Assembly: GCF_019703835.1 (NCBI RefSeq)
Contig: NZ_AP023054.1
Span: forward strand, 1,612,001-1,676,000
Length of the DNA stretch: 64,000 bases
From: Thaumasiovibrio subtropicus
Lineage (GTDB): Bacteria; Pseudomonadota; Gammaproteobacteria; Enterobacterales; Vibrionaceae
Direction of reading: 5' to 3'
Within the stretch, counting starts at the first letter, position 1; the number at the start of each line of letters is the position of its first letter. The translations under genes were made by a program, and so were the position numbers. Under the pieces are notes generated by a model that ran no database searches, was not told the origin of the DNA, and saw only the letters and a list, made by a program, of their open reading frames with translations. Shown one piece after another: positions 26,801 through 28,917 of the stretch.

Positions 26801-27091
26801 GTCTTCGAATTGGGAAGCCTAGGGGCGAGTAATACAGGCGATGCGGATGTGATTACCGACTTTAGTATCCTTGAAGGTGACAAGCTCGACCTTTCAGACT
26901 TGTTCTCTGATTTGCAGCCGAATGATCCGGTGAGCAATTACTTGAACATTAGTGACGACGCTGACGGCAATGCCGTGGTTACTGTCAATAAAGGTGGTGA
27001 GTCTTTCACTGTCGAGTTTGAAGGGGTGTCTAGCGCAGATTTAACCAATTATCTTTATGACCCAACGAACCCGGGTTTAATAGAGAAATAG
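2..27091 (+). CDS. Giant RTX/LapA-FrhA-type adhesin, 5'-truncated by the window
   Basis: The reading frame is already open at the first base, so the N-terminus (expected to hold the retention module and LapG cleavage site) lies upstream; the GTG at 17 sits inside a repeat and is not a start. At least 9,029 residues are encoded here. Seen in order: 70 complete plus one partial identical 98-residue Ig-like repeats (to 20805), a divergent Ig-like linker, a PA14-like domain, two near-identical cadherin-like repeats, a VCBS-like repeat, an unassigned module, a VWA domain with a DxSxS metal site, glycine/aspartate-rich RTX nonapeptides and a C-terminal tail typical of type I secretion substrates. 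Proteins of this architecture are exported C-terminus first, stay plugged in the outer membrane through the N-terminus, and bind surfaces or other cells with the distal domains. The lap operon at 37.5-45.6 kb would supply exporter and release switch. The product family is certain; the ligand is unknown. Confidence 0.95.
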   Translation, partial: GTDGTVTATISLPDDFNAETDTLTINGETVSADDIVDGKVTVEVAPEGTVTAQITDAAGNVSDEASETALAADTEVKAPTITIAGDTNNDGVYNAEELGTDGTVTATISLPDDFNAETDTLTINGETVSADDIVDGKVTVEVAPEGTVTAQITDAAGNVSDEASETALAADTEVKAPTITIAGDTNNDGVYNAEELGTDGTVTATISLPDDFNAETDTLTINGETVSADDIVDGKVTVEVAPEGTVTAQITDAAGNVSDEASETALAADTEVKAPTITIAGDTNNDGVYNAEELGTDGTVTATISLPDDFNAETDTLTINGETVSADDIVDGKVTVEVAPEGTVTAQITDAAGNVSDEASETALAADTEVKAPTITIAGDTNNDGVYNAEELGTDGTVTATISLPDDFNAETDTLTINGETVSADDIVDGKVTVEVAPEGTVTAQITDAAGNVSDEASETALAADTEVKAPTITIAGDTNNDGVYNAEELGTDGTVTATISLPDDFNAETDTLTINGETVSADDIVDGKVTVEVAPEGTVTAQITDAAGNVSDEASETALAADTEVKAPTITIAGDTNNDGVYNAEELGTDGTVTATISLPDDFNAETDTLTINGETVSADDIVDGKVTVEVAPEGTVTAQITDAAGNVSDEASETALAADTEVKAPTITIAGDTNNDGVYNAEELGTDGTVTATISLPDDFNAETDTLTINGETVSADDIVDGKVTVEVAPEGTVTAQITDAAGNVSDEASETALAADTEVKAPTITIAGDTNNDGVYNAEELGTDGTVTATISLPDDFNAETDTLTINGETVSADDIVDGKVTVEVAPEGTVTAQITDAAGNVSDEASETALAADTEVKAPTITIAGDTNNDGVYNAEELGTDGTVTATISLPDDFNAETDTLTINGETVSADDIVDGKVTVEVAPEGTVTAQITDAAGNVSDEASETALAADTEVKAPTITIAGDTNNDGVYNAEELGTDGTVTATISLPDDFNAETDTLTINGETVSADDIVDGKVTVEVAPEGTVTAQITDAAGNVSDEASETALAADTEVKAPTITIAGDTNNDGVYNAEELGTDGTVTATISLPDDFNAETDTLTINGETVSADDIVDGKVTVEVAPEGTVTAQITDAAGNVSDEASETALAADTEVKAPTITIAGDTNNDGVYNAEELGTDGTVTATISLPDDFNAETDTLTINGETVSADDIVDGKVTVEVAPEGTVTAQITDAAGNVSDEASETALAADTEVKAPTITIAGDTNNDGVYNAEELGTDGTVTATISLPDDFNAETDTLTINGETVSADDIVDGKVTVEVAPEGTVTAQITDAAGNVSDEASETALAADTEVKAPTITIAGDTNNDGVYNAEELGTDGTVTATISLPDDFNAETDTLTINGETVSADDIVDGKVTVEVAPEGTVTAQITDAAGNVSDEASETALAADTEVKAPTITIAGDTNNDGVYNAEELGTDGTVTATISLPDDFNAETDTLTINGETVSADDIVDGKVTVEVAPEGTVTAQITDAAGNVSDEASETALAADTEVKAPTITIAGDTNNDGVYNAEELGTDGTVTATISLPDDFNAETDTLTINGETVSADDIVDGKVTVEVAPEGTVTAQITDAAGNVSDEASETALAADTEVKAPTITIAGDTNNDGVYNAEELGTDGTVTATISLPDDFNAETDTLTINGETVSADDIVDGKVTVEVAPEGTVTAQITDAAGNVSDEASETALAADTEVKAPTITIAGDTNNDGVYNAEELGTDGTVTATISLPDDFNAETDTLTINGETVSADDIVDGKVTVEVAPEGTVTAQITDAAGNVSDEASETALAADTEVKAPTITIAGDTNNDGVYNAEELGTDGTVTATISLPDDFNAETDTLTINGETVSADDIVDGKVTVEVAPEGTVTAQITDAAGNVSDEASETALAADTEVKAPTITIAGDTNNDGVYNAEELGTDGTVTATISLPDDFNAETDTLTINGETVSADDIVDGKVTVEVAPEGTVTAQITDAAGNVSDEASETALAADTEVKAPTITIAGDTNNDGVYNAEELGTDGTVTATISLPDDFNAETDTLTINGETVSADDIVDGKVTVEVAPEGTVTAQITDAAGNVSDEASETALAADTEVKAPTITIAGDTNNDGVYNAEELGTDGTVTATISLPDDFNAETDTLTINGETVSADDIVDGKVTVEVAPEGTVTAQITDAAGNVSDEASETALAADTEVKAPTITIAGDTNNDGVYNAEELGTDGTVTATISLPDDFNAETDTLTINGETVSADDIVDGKVTVEVAPEGTVTAQITDAAGNVSDEASETALAADTEVKAPTITIAGDTNNDGVYNAEELGTDGTVTATISLPDDFNAETDTLTINGETVSADDIVDGKVTVEVAPEGTVTAQITDAAGNVSDEASETALAADTEVKAPTITIAGDTNNDGVYNAEELGTDGTVTATISLPDDFNAETDTLTINGETVSADDIVDGKVTVEVAPEGTVTAQITDAAGNVSDEASETALAADTEVKAPTITIAGDTNNDGVYNAEELGTDGTVTATISLPDDFNAETDTLTINGETVSADDIVDGKVTVEVAPEGTVTAQITDAAGNVSDEASETALAADTEVKAPTITIAGDTNNDGVYNAEELGTDGTVTATISLPDDFNAETDTLTINGETVSADDIVDGKVTVEVAPEGTVTAQITDAAGNVSDEASETALAADTEVKAPTITIAGDTNNDGVYNAEELGTDGTVTATISLPDDFNAETDTLTINGETVSADDIVDGKVTVEVAPEGTVTAQITDAAGNVSDEASETALAADTEVKAPTITIAGDTNNDGVYNAEELGTDGTVTATISLPDDFNAETDTLTINGETVSADDIVDGKVTVEVAPEGTVTAQITDAAGNVSDEASETALAADTEVKAPTITIAGDTNNDGVYNAEELGTDGTVTATISLPDDFNAETDTLTINGETVSADDIVDGKVTVEVAPEGTVTAQITDAAGNVSDEASETALAADTEVKAPTITIAGDTNNDGVYNAEELGTDGTVTATISLPDDFNAETDTLTINGETVSADDIVDGKVTVEVAPEGTVTAQITDAAGNVSDEASETALAADTEVKAPTITIAGDTNNDGVYNAEELGTDGTVTATISLPDDFNAETDTLTINGETVSADDIVDGKVTVEVAPEGTVTAQITDAAGNVSDEASETALAADTEVKAPTITIAGDTNNDGVYNAEELGTDGTVTATISLPDDFNAETDTLTINGETVSADDIVDGKVTVEVAPEGTVTAQITDAAGNVSDEASETALAADTEVKAPTITIAGDTNNDGVYNAEELGTDGTVTATISLPDDFNAETDTLTINGETVSADDIVDGKVTVEVAPEGTVTAQITDAAGNVSDEASETALAADTEVKAPTITIAGDTNNDGVYNAEELGTDGTVTATISLPDDFNAETDTLTINGETVSADDIVDGKVTVEVAPEGTVTAQITDAAGNVSDEASETALAADTEVKAPTITIAGDTNNDGVYNAEELGTDGTVTATISLPDDFNAETDTLTINGETVSADDIVDGKVTVEVAPEGTVTAQITDAAGNVSDEASETALAADTEVKAPTITIAGDTNNDGVYNAEELGTDGTVTATISLPDDFNAETDTLTINGETVSADDIVDGKVTVEVAPEGTVTAQITDAAGNVSDEASETALAADTEVKAPTITIAGDTNNDGVYNAEELGTDGTVTATISLPDDFNAETDTLTINGETVSADDIVDGKVTVEVAPEGTVTAQITDAAGNVSDEASETALAADTEVKAPTITIAGDTNNDGVYNAEELGTDGTVTATISLPDDFNAETDTLTINGETVSADDIVDGKVTVEVAPEGTVTAQITDAAGNVSDEASETALAADTEVKAPTITIAGDTNNDGVYNAEELGTDGTVTATISLPDDFNAETDTLTINGETVSADDIVDGKVTVEVAPEGTVTAQITDAAGNVSDEASETALAADTEVKAPTITIAGDTNNDGVYNAEELGTDGTVTATISLPDDFNAETDTLTINGETVSADDIVDGKVTVEVAPEGTVTAQITDAAGNVSDEASETALAADTEVKAPTITIAGDTNNDGVYNAEELGTDGTVTATISLPDDFNAETDTLTINGETVSADDIVDGKVTVEVAPEGTVTAQITDAAGNVSDEASETALAADTEVKAPTITIAGDTNNDGVYNAEELGTDGTVTATISLPDDFNAETDTLTINGETVSADDIVDGKVTVEVAPEGTVTAQITDAAGNVSDEASETALAADTEVKAPTITIAGDTNNDGVYNAEELGTDGTVTATISLPDDFNAETDTLTINGETVSADDIVDGKVTVEVAPEGTVTAQITDAAGNVSDEASETALAADTEVKAPTITIAGDTNNDGVYNAEELGTDGTVTATISLPDDFNAETDTLTINGETVSADDIVDGKVTVEVAPEGTVTAQITDAAGNVSDEASETALAADTEVKAPTITIAGDTNNDGVYNAEELGTDGTVTATISLPDDFNAETDTLTINGETVSADDIVDGKVTVEVAPEGTVTAQITDAAGNVSDEASETALAADTEVKAPTITIAGDTNNDGVYNAEELGTDGTVTATISLPDDFNAETDTLTINGETVSADDIVDGKVTVEVAPEGTVTAQITDAAGNVSDEASETALAADTEVKAPTITIAGDTNNDGVYNAEELGTDGTVTATISLPDDFNAETDTLTINGETVSADDIVDGKVTVEVAPEGTVTAQITDAAGNVSDEASETALAADTEVKAPTITIAGDTNNDGVYNAEELGTDGTVTATISLPDDFNAETDTLTINGETVSADDIVDGKVTVEVAPEGTVTAQITDAAGNVSDEASETALAADTEVKAPTITIAGDTNNDGVYNAEELGTDGTVTATISLPDDFNAETDTLTINGETVSADDIVDGKVTVEVAPEGTVTAQITDAAGNVSDEASETALAADTEVKAPTITIAGDTNNDGVYNAEELGTDGTVTATISLPDDFNAETDTLTINGETVSADDIVDGKVTVEVAPEGTVTAQITDAAGNVSDEASETALAADTEVKAPTITIAGDTNNDGVYNAEELGTDGTVTATISLPDDFNAETDTLTINGETVSADDIVDGKVTVEVAPEGTVTAQITDAAGNVSDEASETALAADTEVKAPTITIAGDTNNDGVYNAEELGTDGTVTATISLPDDFNAETDTLTINGETVSADDIVDGKVTVEVAPEGTVTAQITDAAGNVSDEASETALAADTEVKAPTITIAGDTNNDGVYNAEELGTDGTVTATISLPDDFNAETDTLTINGETVSADDIVDGKVTVEVAPEGTVTAQITDAAGNVSDEASETALAADTEVKAPTITIAGDTNNDGVYNAEELGTDGTVTATISLPDDFNAETDTLTINGETVSADDIVDGKVTVEVAPEGTVTAQITDAAGNVSDEASETALAADTEVKAPTITIAGDTNNDGVYNAEELGTDGTVTATISLPDDFNAETDTLTINGETVSADDIVDGKVTVEVAPEGTVTAQITDAAGNVSDEASETALAADTEVKAPTITIAGDTNNDGVYNAEELGTDGTVTATISLPDDFNAETDTLTINGETVSADDIVDGKVTVEVAPEGTVTAQITDAAGNVSDEASETALAADTEVKAPTITIAGDTNNDGVYNAEELGTDGTVTATISLPDDFNAETDTLTINGETVSADDIVDGKVTVEVAPEGTVTAQITDAAGNVSDEASETALAADTEVKAPTITIAGDTNNDGVYNAEELGTDGTVTATISLPDDFNAETDTLTINGETVSADDIVDGKVTVEVAPEGTVTAQITDAAGNVSDEASETALAADTEVKAPTITIAGDTNNDGVYNAEELGTDGTVTATISLPDDFNAETDTLTINGETVSADDIVDGKVTVEVAPEGTVTAQITDAAGNVSDEASETALAADTEVKAPTITIAGDTNNDGVYNAEELGTDGTVTATISLPDDFNAETDTLTINGETVSADDIVDGKVTVEVAPEGTVTAQITDAAGNVSDEASETALAADTEVKAPTITIAGDTNNDGVYNAEELGTDGTVTATISLPDDFNAETDTLTINGETVSADDIVDGKVTVEVAPEGTVTAQITDAAGNVSDEASETALAADTEVKAPTITIAGDTNNDGVYNAEELGTDGTVTATISLPDDFNAETDTLTINGETVSADDIVDGKVTVEVAPEGTVTAQITDAAGNVSDEASETALAADTEVKAPTITIAGDTNNDGVYNAEELGTDGTVTATISLPDDFNAETDTLTINGETVSADDIVDGKVTVEVAPEGTVTAQITDAAGNVSDEASETALAADTEVKAPTITIAGDTNNDGVYNAEELGTDGTVTATISLPDDFNAETDTLTINGETVSADDIVDGKVTVEVAPEGTVTAQITDAAGNVSDEASETALAADTEVKAPTITIAGDTNNDGVYNAEELGTDGTVTATISLPDDFNAETDTLTINGETVSADDIVDGKVTVEVAPEGTVTAQITDAAGNVSDEASETALAADTEVKAPTITIAGDTNNDGVYNAEELGTDGTVTATISLPDDFNAETDTLTINGETVSADDIVDGKVTVEVAPEGTVTAQITDAAGNVSDEASETALAADTEVKAPTITIAGDTNNDGVYNAEELGTDGTVTATISLPDDFNAETDTLTINGETVSADDIVDGKVTVEVAPEGTVTAQITDAAGNVSDEASETALAADTEVKAPTITIAGDTNNDGVYNAEELGTDGTVTATISLPDDFNAETDTLTINGETVSADDIVDGKVTVEVAPEGTVTAQITDAAGNVSDEASETALAADTEVKAPTITIAGDTNNDGVYNAEELGTDGTVTATISLPDDFNAETDTLTINGETVSADDIVDGKVTVEVAPEGTVTAQITDAAGNVSDEASETALAADTEAPTPPAITNITDDSVANDYSLVTMHGTGEPGNTINIYDEDNNLVNVDSSGSPVTITVAADGTWTYDISDLVNTPDNDNEFFTATQVDAAGNESDRTDKTHYFHGDYNPAQTDVSDDYALFGEGDDKLYVNDDDSNDQLTADGGAGTDTAVLNFASSDATITLGANGEIIITETTGSNDINTFIEFEVFEFTDGSKTKDELFAPTVTISDDDDTLSLTELEGKVQYTIGLPPGAVAGAVLILSLNGVEQAPYTLTDADIQNGSIEREVDGSSINTTLDNFTVEAEIQYQGFTSASAQDSVEINDAPVANNDTFGLQGSYYGWEQSVQGSNLDSIQEARDYLAANEADATFNAKEVSYERGEDNLGTGDSLQDFLGDDAATLSNDPSDTSDAFIHLEGAIYLESGDYKFSVTADDGYAIVINGETVAIYDGTQSQTTREHGVFDIASDGYYNIEIIYFDQGGAYVFKPELGKVEESGTVYKPLNEYTLSNNVLTTDEDNALTIDSATLLANDSDPNGDTITITSVQAPANAQWSVELDSNGNVLFTPNDDFNGVADFTYTITDEHGDSATATVTVNVVAVNDAPVASDDTAITTDEDTAVSNINVLGNDTDVDGDTLTVTGASAENGTVTINADGTLNYTPNGDYNGSDTITYTISDGQGGTDTATIAVTVNPVNDAPVANDDTAITTEEDTTVSNINVLGNDTDADGDTLTVTGASAENGTVTINADGTLNYTPNGDYNGSDTITYTISDGKGGTDTATIAVTVSPVNDTPVVTPTVEFDAVEDNGSLTGAVSVTDVDSGAFTFTIVGNTPAGFNLDADGNWSFDTTDVAYDAMAVNETQRISVTVEVSDGEGGTVQQVIHIDITGTNDNPTAEAFIETLTNDGSVQFTFDEHVSDVEDDRSSTDAKETTIVDIEDGQFGSLYIVDGDQRTPIDANTVLDDDAVVEYQLRDDLHDYLSFDASEDLPAGFVNGATSTISLDNGTVISGGRFTGQEPYGSGLSSKELYYDGADNETGLGVGDAEIDVTQKDYIAVEFADGVMVTEANVSFGSVWAHYEDGHVADAQVVVLLINNETNQYEKVIFDDSDLGYYDGSGEFVANVTSSNGFDEIRIYTEQGDASNADSGKNSNITFQGIDIVDAEVSEVIDYTAKDSDGGEHSSTVTIDVDSTKDALNDAPTIGVVAFSDSAQEDTAITLDLNEIISAAQDADGDEIVITGLTVDAQYGELTLTESNGQITGAVFTPAKDIHTADGAPVEFNVTISDGLHSVETTANIDIAAVADAPDVSITIGNPTTVEIYTGNTEGRTYTDLATVKNEYGRLKREGDDNQNHMVDGVSSTGILYIGHGMNDTIQITHANVTDDVLIGDDGILGNNDTGISVNDTLDAGAGNDILIGEEGWDALYGDEGIDTAVYAGNFADYEIKPTTYSSTSFTVTDLNTSEYDEGTDTLHDIEYLQFADGVYHNVNGEWVLATETFLDYPIDIDASVTDTDGSEVIDSIVITGLPDGASIVDANGNVVGSADGNGNWTIPIVNGQQSVSISGLAVRAPEDANVDITVTATSIETSTQGTASESTASSSEEAAAAHDIFVDQGGSTPTTLVTLVIDSSGSMDFEPYDDVDNHPDEDKMRIEIVLEASIAMLENLKTQEGWEDVLVQLVDFDDRYSDSSDSSATSLGWYSVNDAISTLTTAKDQLAAYGDNYSGVFKPQGGTDYEEAAYAVMGGYESTTITSIEGETNDVIYFLSDGESNGGWGGGSTGPRDEWEEFIAGKDVQAVGIVRDDQDKSGLDDLSLISSNVTYLSDSEIKTELPKLVPTIGQAGQLTSGITGQDAASVVIDVDKLSVLKMIDNNGNDISNQPVISEINGQLKVETQYGDLLIESDGSYYFQPISGAPVIDSGEAVGLEILYTVADSNGNESEQLLSVNISPSYEANAAVLNTVNASTGDDVIEGTNQDDIILGHQGDDTIDGGLGADILIGGEGDDLLLGGLGNDILTGGEGSDTFVFELGSLGASNTGDADVITDFSILEGDKLDLSDLFSDLQPNDPVSNYLNISDDADGNAVVTVNKGGESFTVEFEGVSSADLTNYLYDPTNPGLIEK
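21741..22215 (+). other. PA14-like domain within the adhesin
   Basis: This ~158-residue stretch begins FGLQGSYYGW and contains AIYLESGDYKFSVTADDG and YYNIEIIYFDQGG, the pattern of PA14 domains (beta-barrel carbohydrate-binding modules found in bacterial adhesins and yeast flocculins). In LapA/FrhA-like and ice-binding RTX adhesins a PA14 domain near the tip binds sugars. Sugar binding here is inferred from the family. Confidence 0.8.
22541..23104 (+). repeat. Two tandem 282-bp cadherin-like repeats in the adhesin
   Basis: Two adjacent 94-residue units start at 22541 and 22823 with NDAPVA and share LGNDTD, DGDTLTVTGASAENGTV and GSDTITYTISDG. They are nearly identical at DNA level with only scattered substitutions, and a degenerate third start follows at 23105. 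The sequence matches cadherin-like/VCBS tandem domains of secreted adhesins, which bind calcium between modules and act as spacers. Confidence 0.85.
23420..24235 (+). other. Unassigned ~270-residue adhesin module, candidate ligand-binding domain
   Basis: Between VCBS-like repeats lies an acidic, tyrosine- and glycine-rich stretch that does not follow the repeat pattern of its neighbours (for example SGGRFTGQEPYGSG, AEIDVTQKDYIAVEF and FGSVWAHYEDGHVADAQVVV). Its place beside the PA14 and VWA domains matches where related RTX adhesins carry peptide- or sugar-binding modules. I do not recognise the family; a binding role is inferred from position only. Confidence 0.4.
25590..26215 (+). other. 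VWA domain with MIDAS motif in the adhesin
   Basis: VTLVIDSSGSM gives the DxSxS metal-ion-dependent adhesion site, with its first Asp codon at 25610. It is followed by a Rossmann-like pattern: QLVDFDDRY, a conserved threonine in GGTDYEEAAYAVM, and DVIYFLSDGESNGG carrying the third metal-site Asp. VWA domains just ahead of the RTX region are common in Vibrio and Pseudomonas large adhesins and mediate metal-dependent protein contacts. Confidence 0.88.
26605..27091 (+). other. RTX nonapeptide block and C-terminal type I secretion signal
   Basis: About seven GGxGxDxLx-type units (TGDDVIEG, GDDTIDGG, GADILIGG, GDDLLLGG, GNDILTGG) form a calcium-binding parallel beta-roll, followed by SDTFVFE and an acidic/hydrophobic tail (DVITDFSILEGDKLDLSDL) typical of type I secretion C-terminal domains in VCA0849-like adhesins. 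A shorter RTX patch lies at about 24955-25020. Calcium outside the cell is expected to fold this region after export. Confidence 0.9.
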
Positions 27092-27109
27092 GGATCTGAG
27101 ACCTAAAAG

Positions 27110-27149
27110 AAAGCCGGATATCATAGTGATGATATCCGGCTTTTTCTAT
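27110..27149. terminator. Bidirectional intrinsic terminator after the adhesin
   Basis: A perfect 15-bp stem (27110-27124 with 27129-27143, loop AGTG) is followed by TT CT on the plus strand and by CTTTTAGG on the minus strand. It lies between the adhesin stop and the convergent symporter stop and probably serves both transcripts. Confidence 0.9.
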
Positions 27150-27173
27150 TGGGCTTTGTTAAACTGGTTTGGC

Positions 27174-28538
27174 TTATATATTGATGCTTTGTGCAGCAGA
27201 TTTTCGGTCATTAAAAAACAGCTCAGTTTCTGCAACAATGACATGGCGAAGCATAATCAGGCCGAGCAGGTTAGGGATAGCCATTAAACCATTGACAATA
27301 TCGGCGATCACCCAAATCATATCGAGTTGCAAGAACGCGCCTAAGGCAATTAAAACAATAAAAACGAGTTTGTAGAATTTCACTGCCTTAATACCAAAGA
27401 GATAAACGACGCAACGCTCACCATAGTAGTTCCAGCCTAATATCGTCGTGAAAGCGAAGAAGCTCAACCCAATAGAAACCAAAAGAGGGCCCCAGTAGTT
27501 CGCGTTTAAGCCGACTGCAAATGCATAGGTCGTCATCGACGCACCCGCATAGTCACTCTGCCAAGCACCCGTTAACACCAAGGTTAGTCCCGTCATGGTA
27601 CAAATAATGATGGTGTCAAAGAATGTCCCAGTCATGGAGATCAGGCCTTGGCGTGCCGGAGAGGAAGTTTGCGCAGCCGCTGCAGCCATTGGTGCACTGC
27701 CTAACCCGGATTCATTAGAAAATACGCCACGAGCAACACCCGCTTGGATGGCTAACATGATACCTGCACCAAGAAAACCCCCCGTTGCTGCTGTCTGTGT
27801 AAATGCACTGCTGATAACGAGGCTGATTGCTGCTGGTACCGCAGATGCATTGCTAATTAACACGATAAGACAGGCAACGATATAGAAAACTGCCATTGAT
27901 GGAACGACTTTACTCGCGACTTTGGCAATAGATTGGATGCCACCAAGCGTCACAGCAGCGACTAAGCAAGTGAGAACGATCGCTGTCATCCACTTAGGAA
28001 CGGAAAAGGCCAGCTCTGCCGCGTCCACAATCGCGTTTACTTGTGGGAAAGTACCAATACCAAAACAGGCGACACCTAGTGCGAAGAACGCAAAAAGCTT
28101 AGCGAGCCATTTGTTACCGATACCCTGTTCGATAAAGAACATTGGGCCACCAATCATGGCACCATTGGCATCTTTTTGGCGGTATTTTACGGCGAGTAGG
28201 CACTCGGCATATTTGGTAGCCATCCCAAACAACGCCGCAAGCCACATCCAAAACAGTGCACCCGGTCCGCCAAGCTTAATTGCAGTGGCGACACCGACAA
28301 TGTTACCTGTTCCAATGGTTGCCGAAAGCGCAGTACATAAAGCGGCAAAGCTAGAAACATCGCCCTGACCTCCACTATTTTTTGAGAATACCAACTTCAA
28401 CGCTGTGGGTAAGTGGCGAATTTGAATCGCACCCAAGCGAACAGTGAGGTAGATACCTGTCCCTACGAGTAGGATGAGTAGTGGTGGGCCCCAAACGAGA
28501 TTGTCGAAAGCAACGAGAAGTGAGTGTAGTTGTTGCAC
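27174..28538 (-). CDS. Sodium:alanine/glycine symporter (AGCS family), likely glycine uptake
   Basis: A 454-residue polytopic inner-membrane protein of the alanine/glycine:cation symporter family (AgcS/DagA/AlsT type). It shows WGPPLLILLVGTGIYLT at the N-terminus, ATIGTGNIVGVATAI in the substrate/sodium core, GGPGALFWMW and VFSNESGLGSAPMAAAA. The start is a GTG at 28538 preceded at 5-nt spacing by AAAGGAGG; longer readings into the leader would translate the riboswitch expression platform and are not credible. The upstream tandem glycine aptamer says the physiological substrate is probably glycine and that expression responds to glycine, as for the V. cholerae homologue. It converges on the adhesin gene and shares its terminator. 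Family call is firm; glycine specificity comes from the riboswitch. Confidence 0.93.
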   Translation of the reverse strand: MQQLHSLLVAFDNLVWGPPLLILLVGTGIYLTVRLGAIQIRHLPTALKLVFSKNSGGQGDVSSFAALCTALSATIGTGNIVGVATAIKLGGPGALFWMWLAALFGMATKYAECLLAVKYRQKDANGAMIGGPMFFIEQGIGNKWLAKLFAFFALGVACFGIGTFPQVNAIVDAAELAFSVPKWMTAIVLTCLVAAVTLGGIQSIAKVASKVVPSMAVFYIVACLIVLISNASAVPAAISLVISSAFTQTAATGGFLGAGIMLAIQAGVARGVFSNESGLGSAPMAAAAAQTSSPARQGLISMTGTFFDTIIICTMTGLTLVLTGAWQSDYAGASMTTYAFAVGLNANYWGPLLVSIGLSFFAFTTILGWNYYGERCVVYLFGIKAVKFYKLVFIVLIALGAFLQLDMIWVIADIVNGLMAIPNLLGLIMLRHVIVAETELFFNDRKSAAQSINI

Positions 28539-28541
28539 ATA

Positions 28542-28571
28542 TCCTCCTTTATAAACATCTTGAAAGGAGGA
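28542..28571 (-). promoter_or_regulatory. SD / anti-SD hairpin, glycine riboswitch expression platform
   Basis: On the transcript strand TCCTCCTTT (28571-28563) and AAAGGAGGA (28550-28542) are perfect complements separated by 12 nt. The second arm is the symporter's Shine-Dalgarno sequence, just before its GTG. Folding of this 9-bp hairpin would hide the ribosome site, indicating translational control; which aptamer state favours it cannot be read from sequence alone. Confidence 0.75.
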
Positions 28572-28630
28572 GACAGAGATCTGGTGAAAATAGATCGGCG
28601 AGATCCGGTGTATTAACACCAGCTCTTATC

Positions 28631-28800
28631 CCCTCTGTCCTTTTGCCTGAGAGTTTCACCTAAATCACTAGGCTTGCTCCTTCGGCGTCCGATTTAACGG
28701 ATCTCTCCAGAGGTTCCTCCAACAACAGTCCTTGCCTTTTCAGGCGCCTGAAAGATTTACTTCTTCGGCGAGCGAATGCTCTCTCCTGCTGTCTTCATCG
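28631..28800 (-). promoter_or_regulatory. Tandem glycine riboswitch (two aptamers)
   Basis: Read on the minus strand, the first aptamer (about 28795-28726) has ACAG...AGGAGAGAGC...CGCCGAAGAAG...TCAGG...CTGT. The second (about 28715-28631) has CTCTGGAGAGATCC, CGCCGAAGGAGCAAG, CTCAGGCAAAAGGACAGAG. These are the conserved cores of glycine aptamers, joined by a short linker in the usual tandem arrangement. It lies in the leader of the AGCS symporter, the same context as the classic V. cholerae example, where glycine turns expression on. Confidence 0.95.
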
Positions 28801-28823
28801 GAACGCAAATTGTCGAGAGGATA

Positions 28824-28852
28824 GTAATAAAAAGATCACGCCTTGTCTTCAA
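28824..28852 (-). promoter_or_regulatory. Probable sigma-70 promoter of the riboswitch-symporter transcript
   Basis: Minus-strand TTGAAG (28852-28847) and TATTAC (28829-28824) are 17 bp apart. Transcription would start near 28817, just before the first aptamer. The -10 box is imperfect, so this is a reasoned guess. The remainder of 28801-28917 is AT-rich with nothing else recognisable. Confidence 0.5.
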
Positions 28853-28917
28853 AAACTAGATATAAATCTCATATTTATTTTTAATTAACTAACTATTATC
28901 TGCCTTATTGCAAAATA

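Noticed and set aside
20748..26937. Many short frames on both strands within the non-repetitive part of the adhesin
   Set aside because: All are shadows of the strong plus-strand frame; none has a ribosome site or recognisable domain.
27922..28368. 148-codon plus-strand frame opposite the symporter
   Set aside because: Antisense shadow of a well-conserved membrane protein gene, no similarity to a known protein.
28539..28619. 27-residue N-terminal extension of the glycine symporter
   Set aside because: It would be translated from the riboswitch expression platform; a strong ribosome site precedes GTG 28538.
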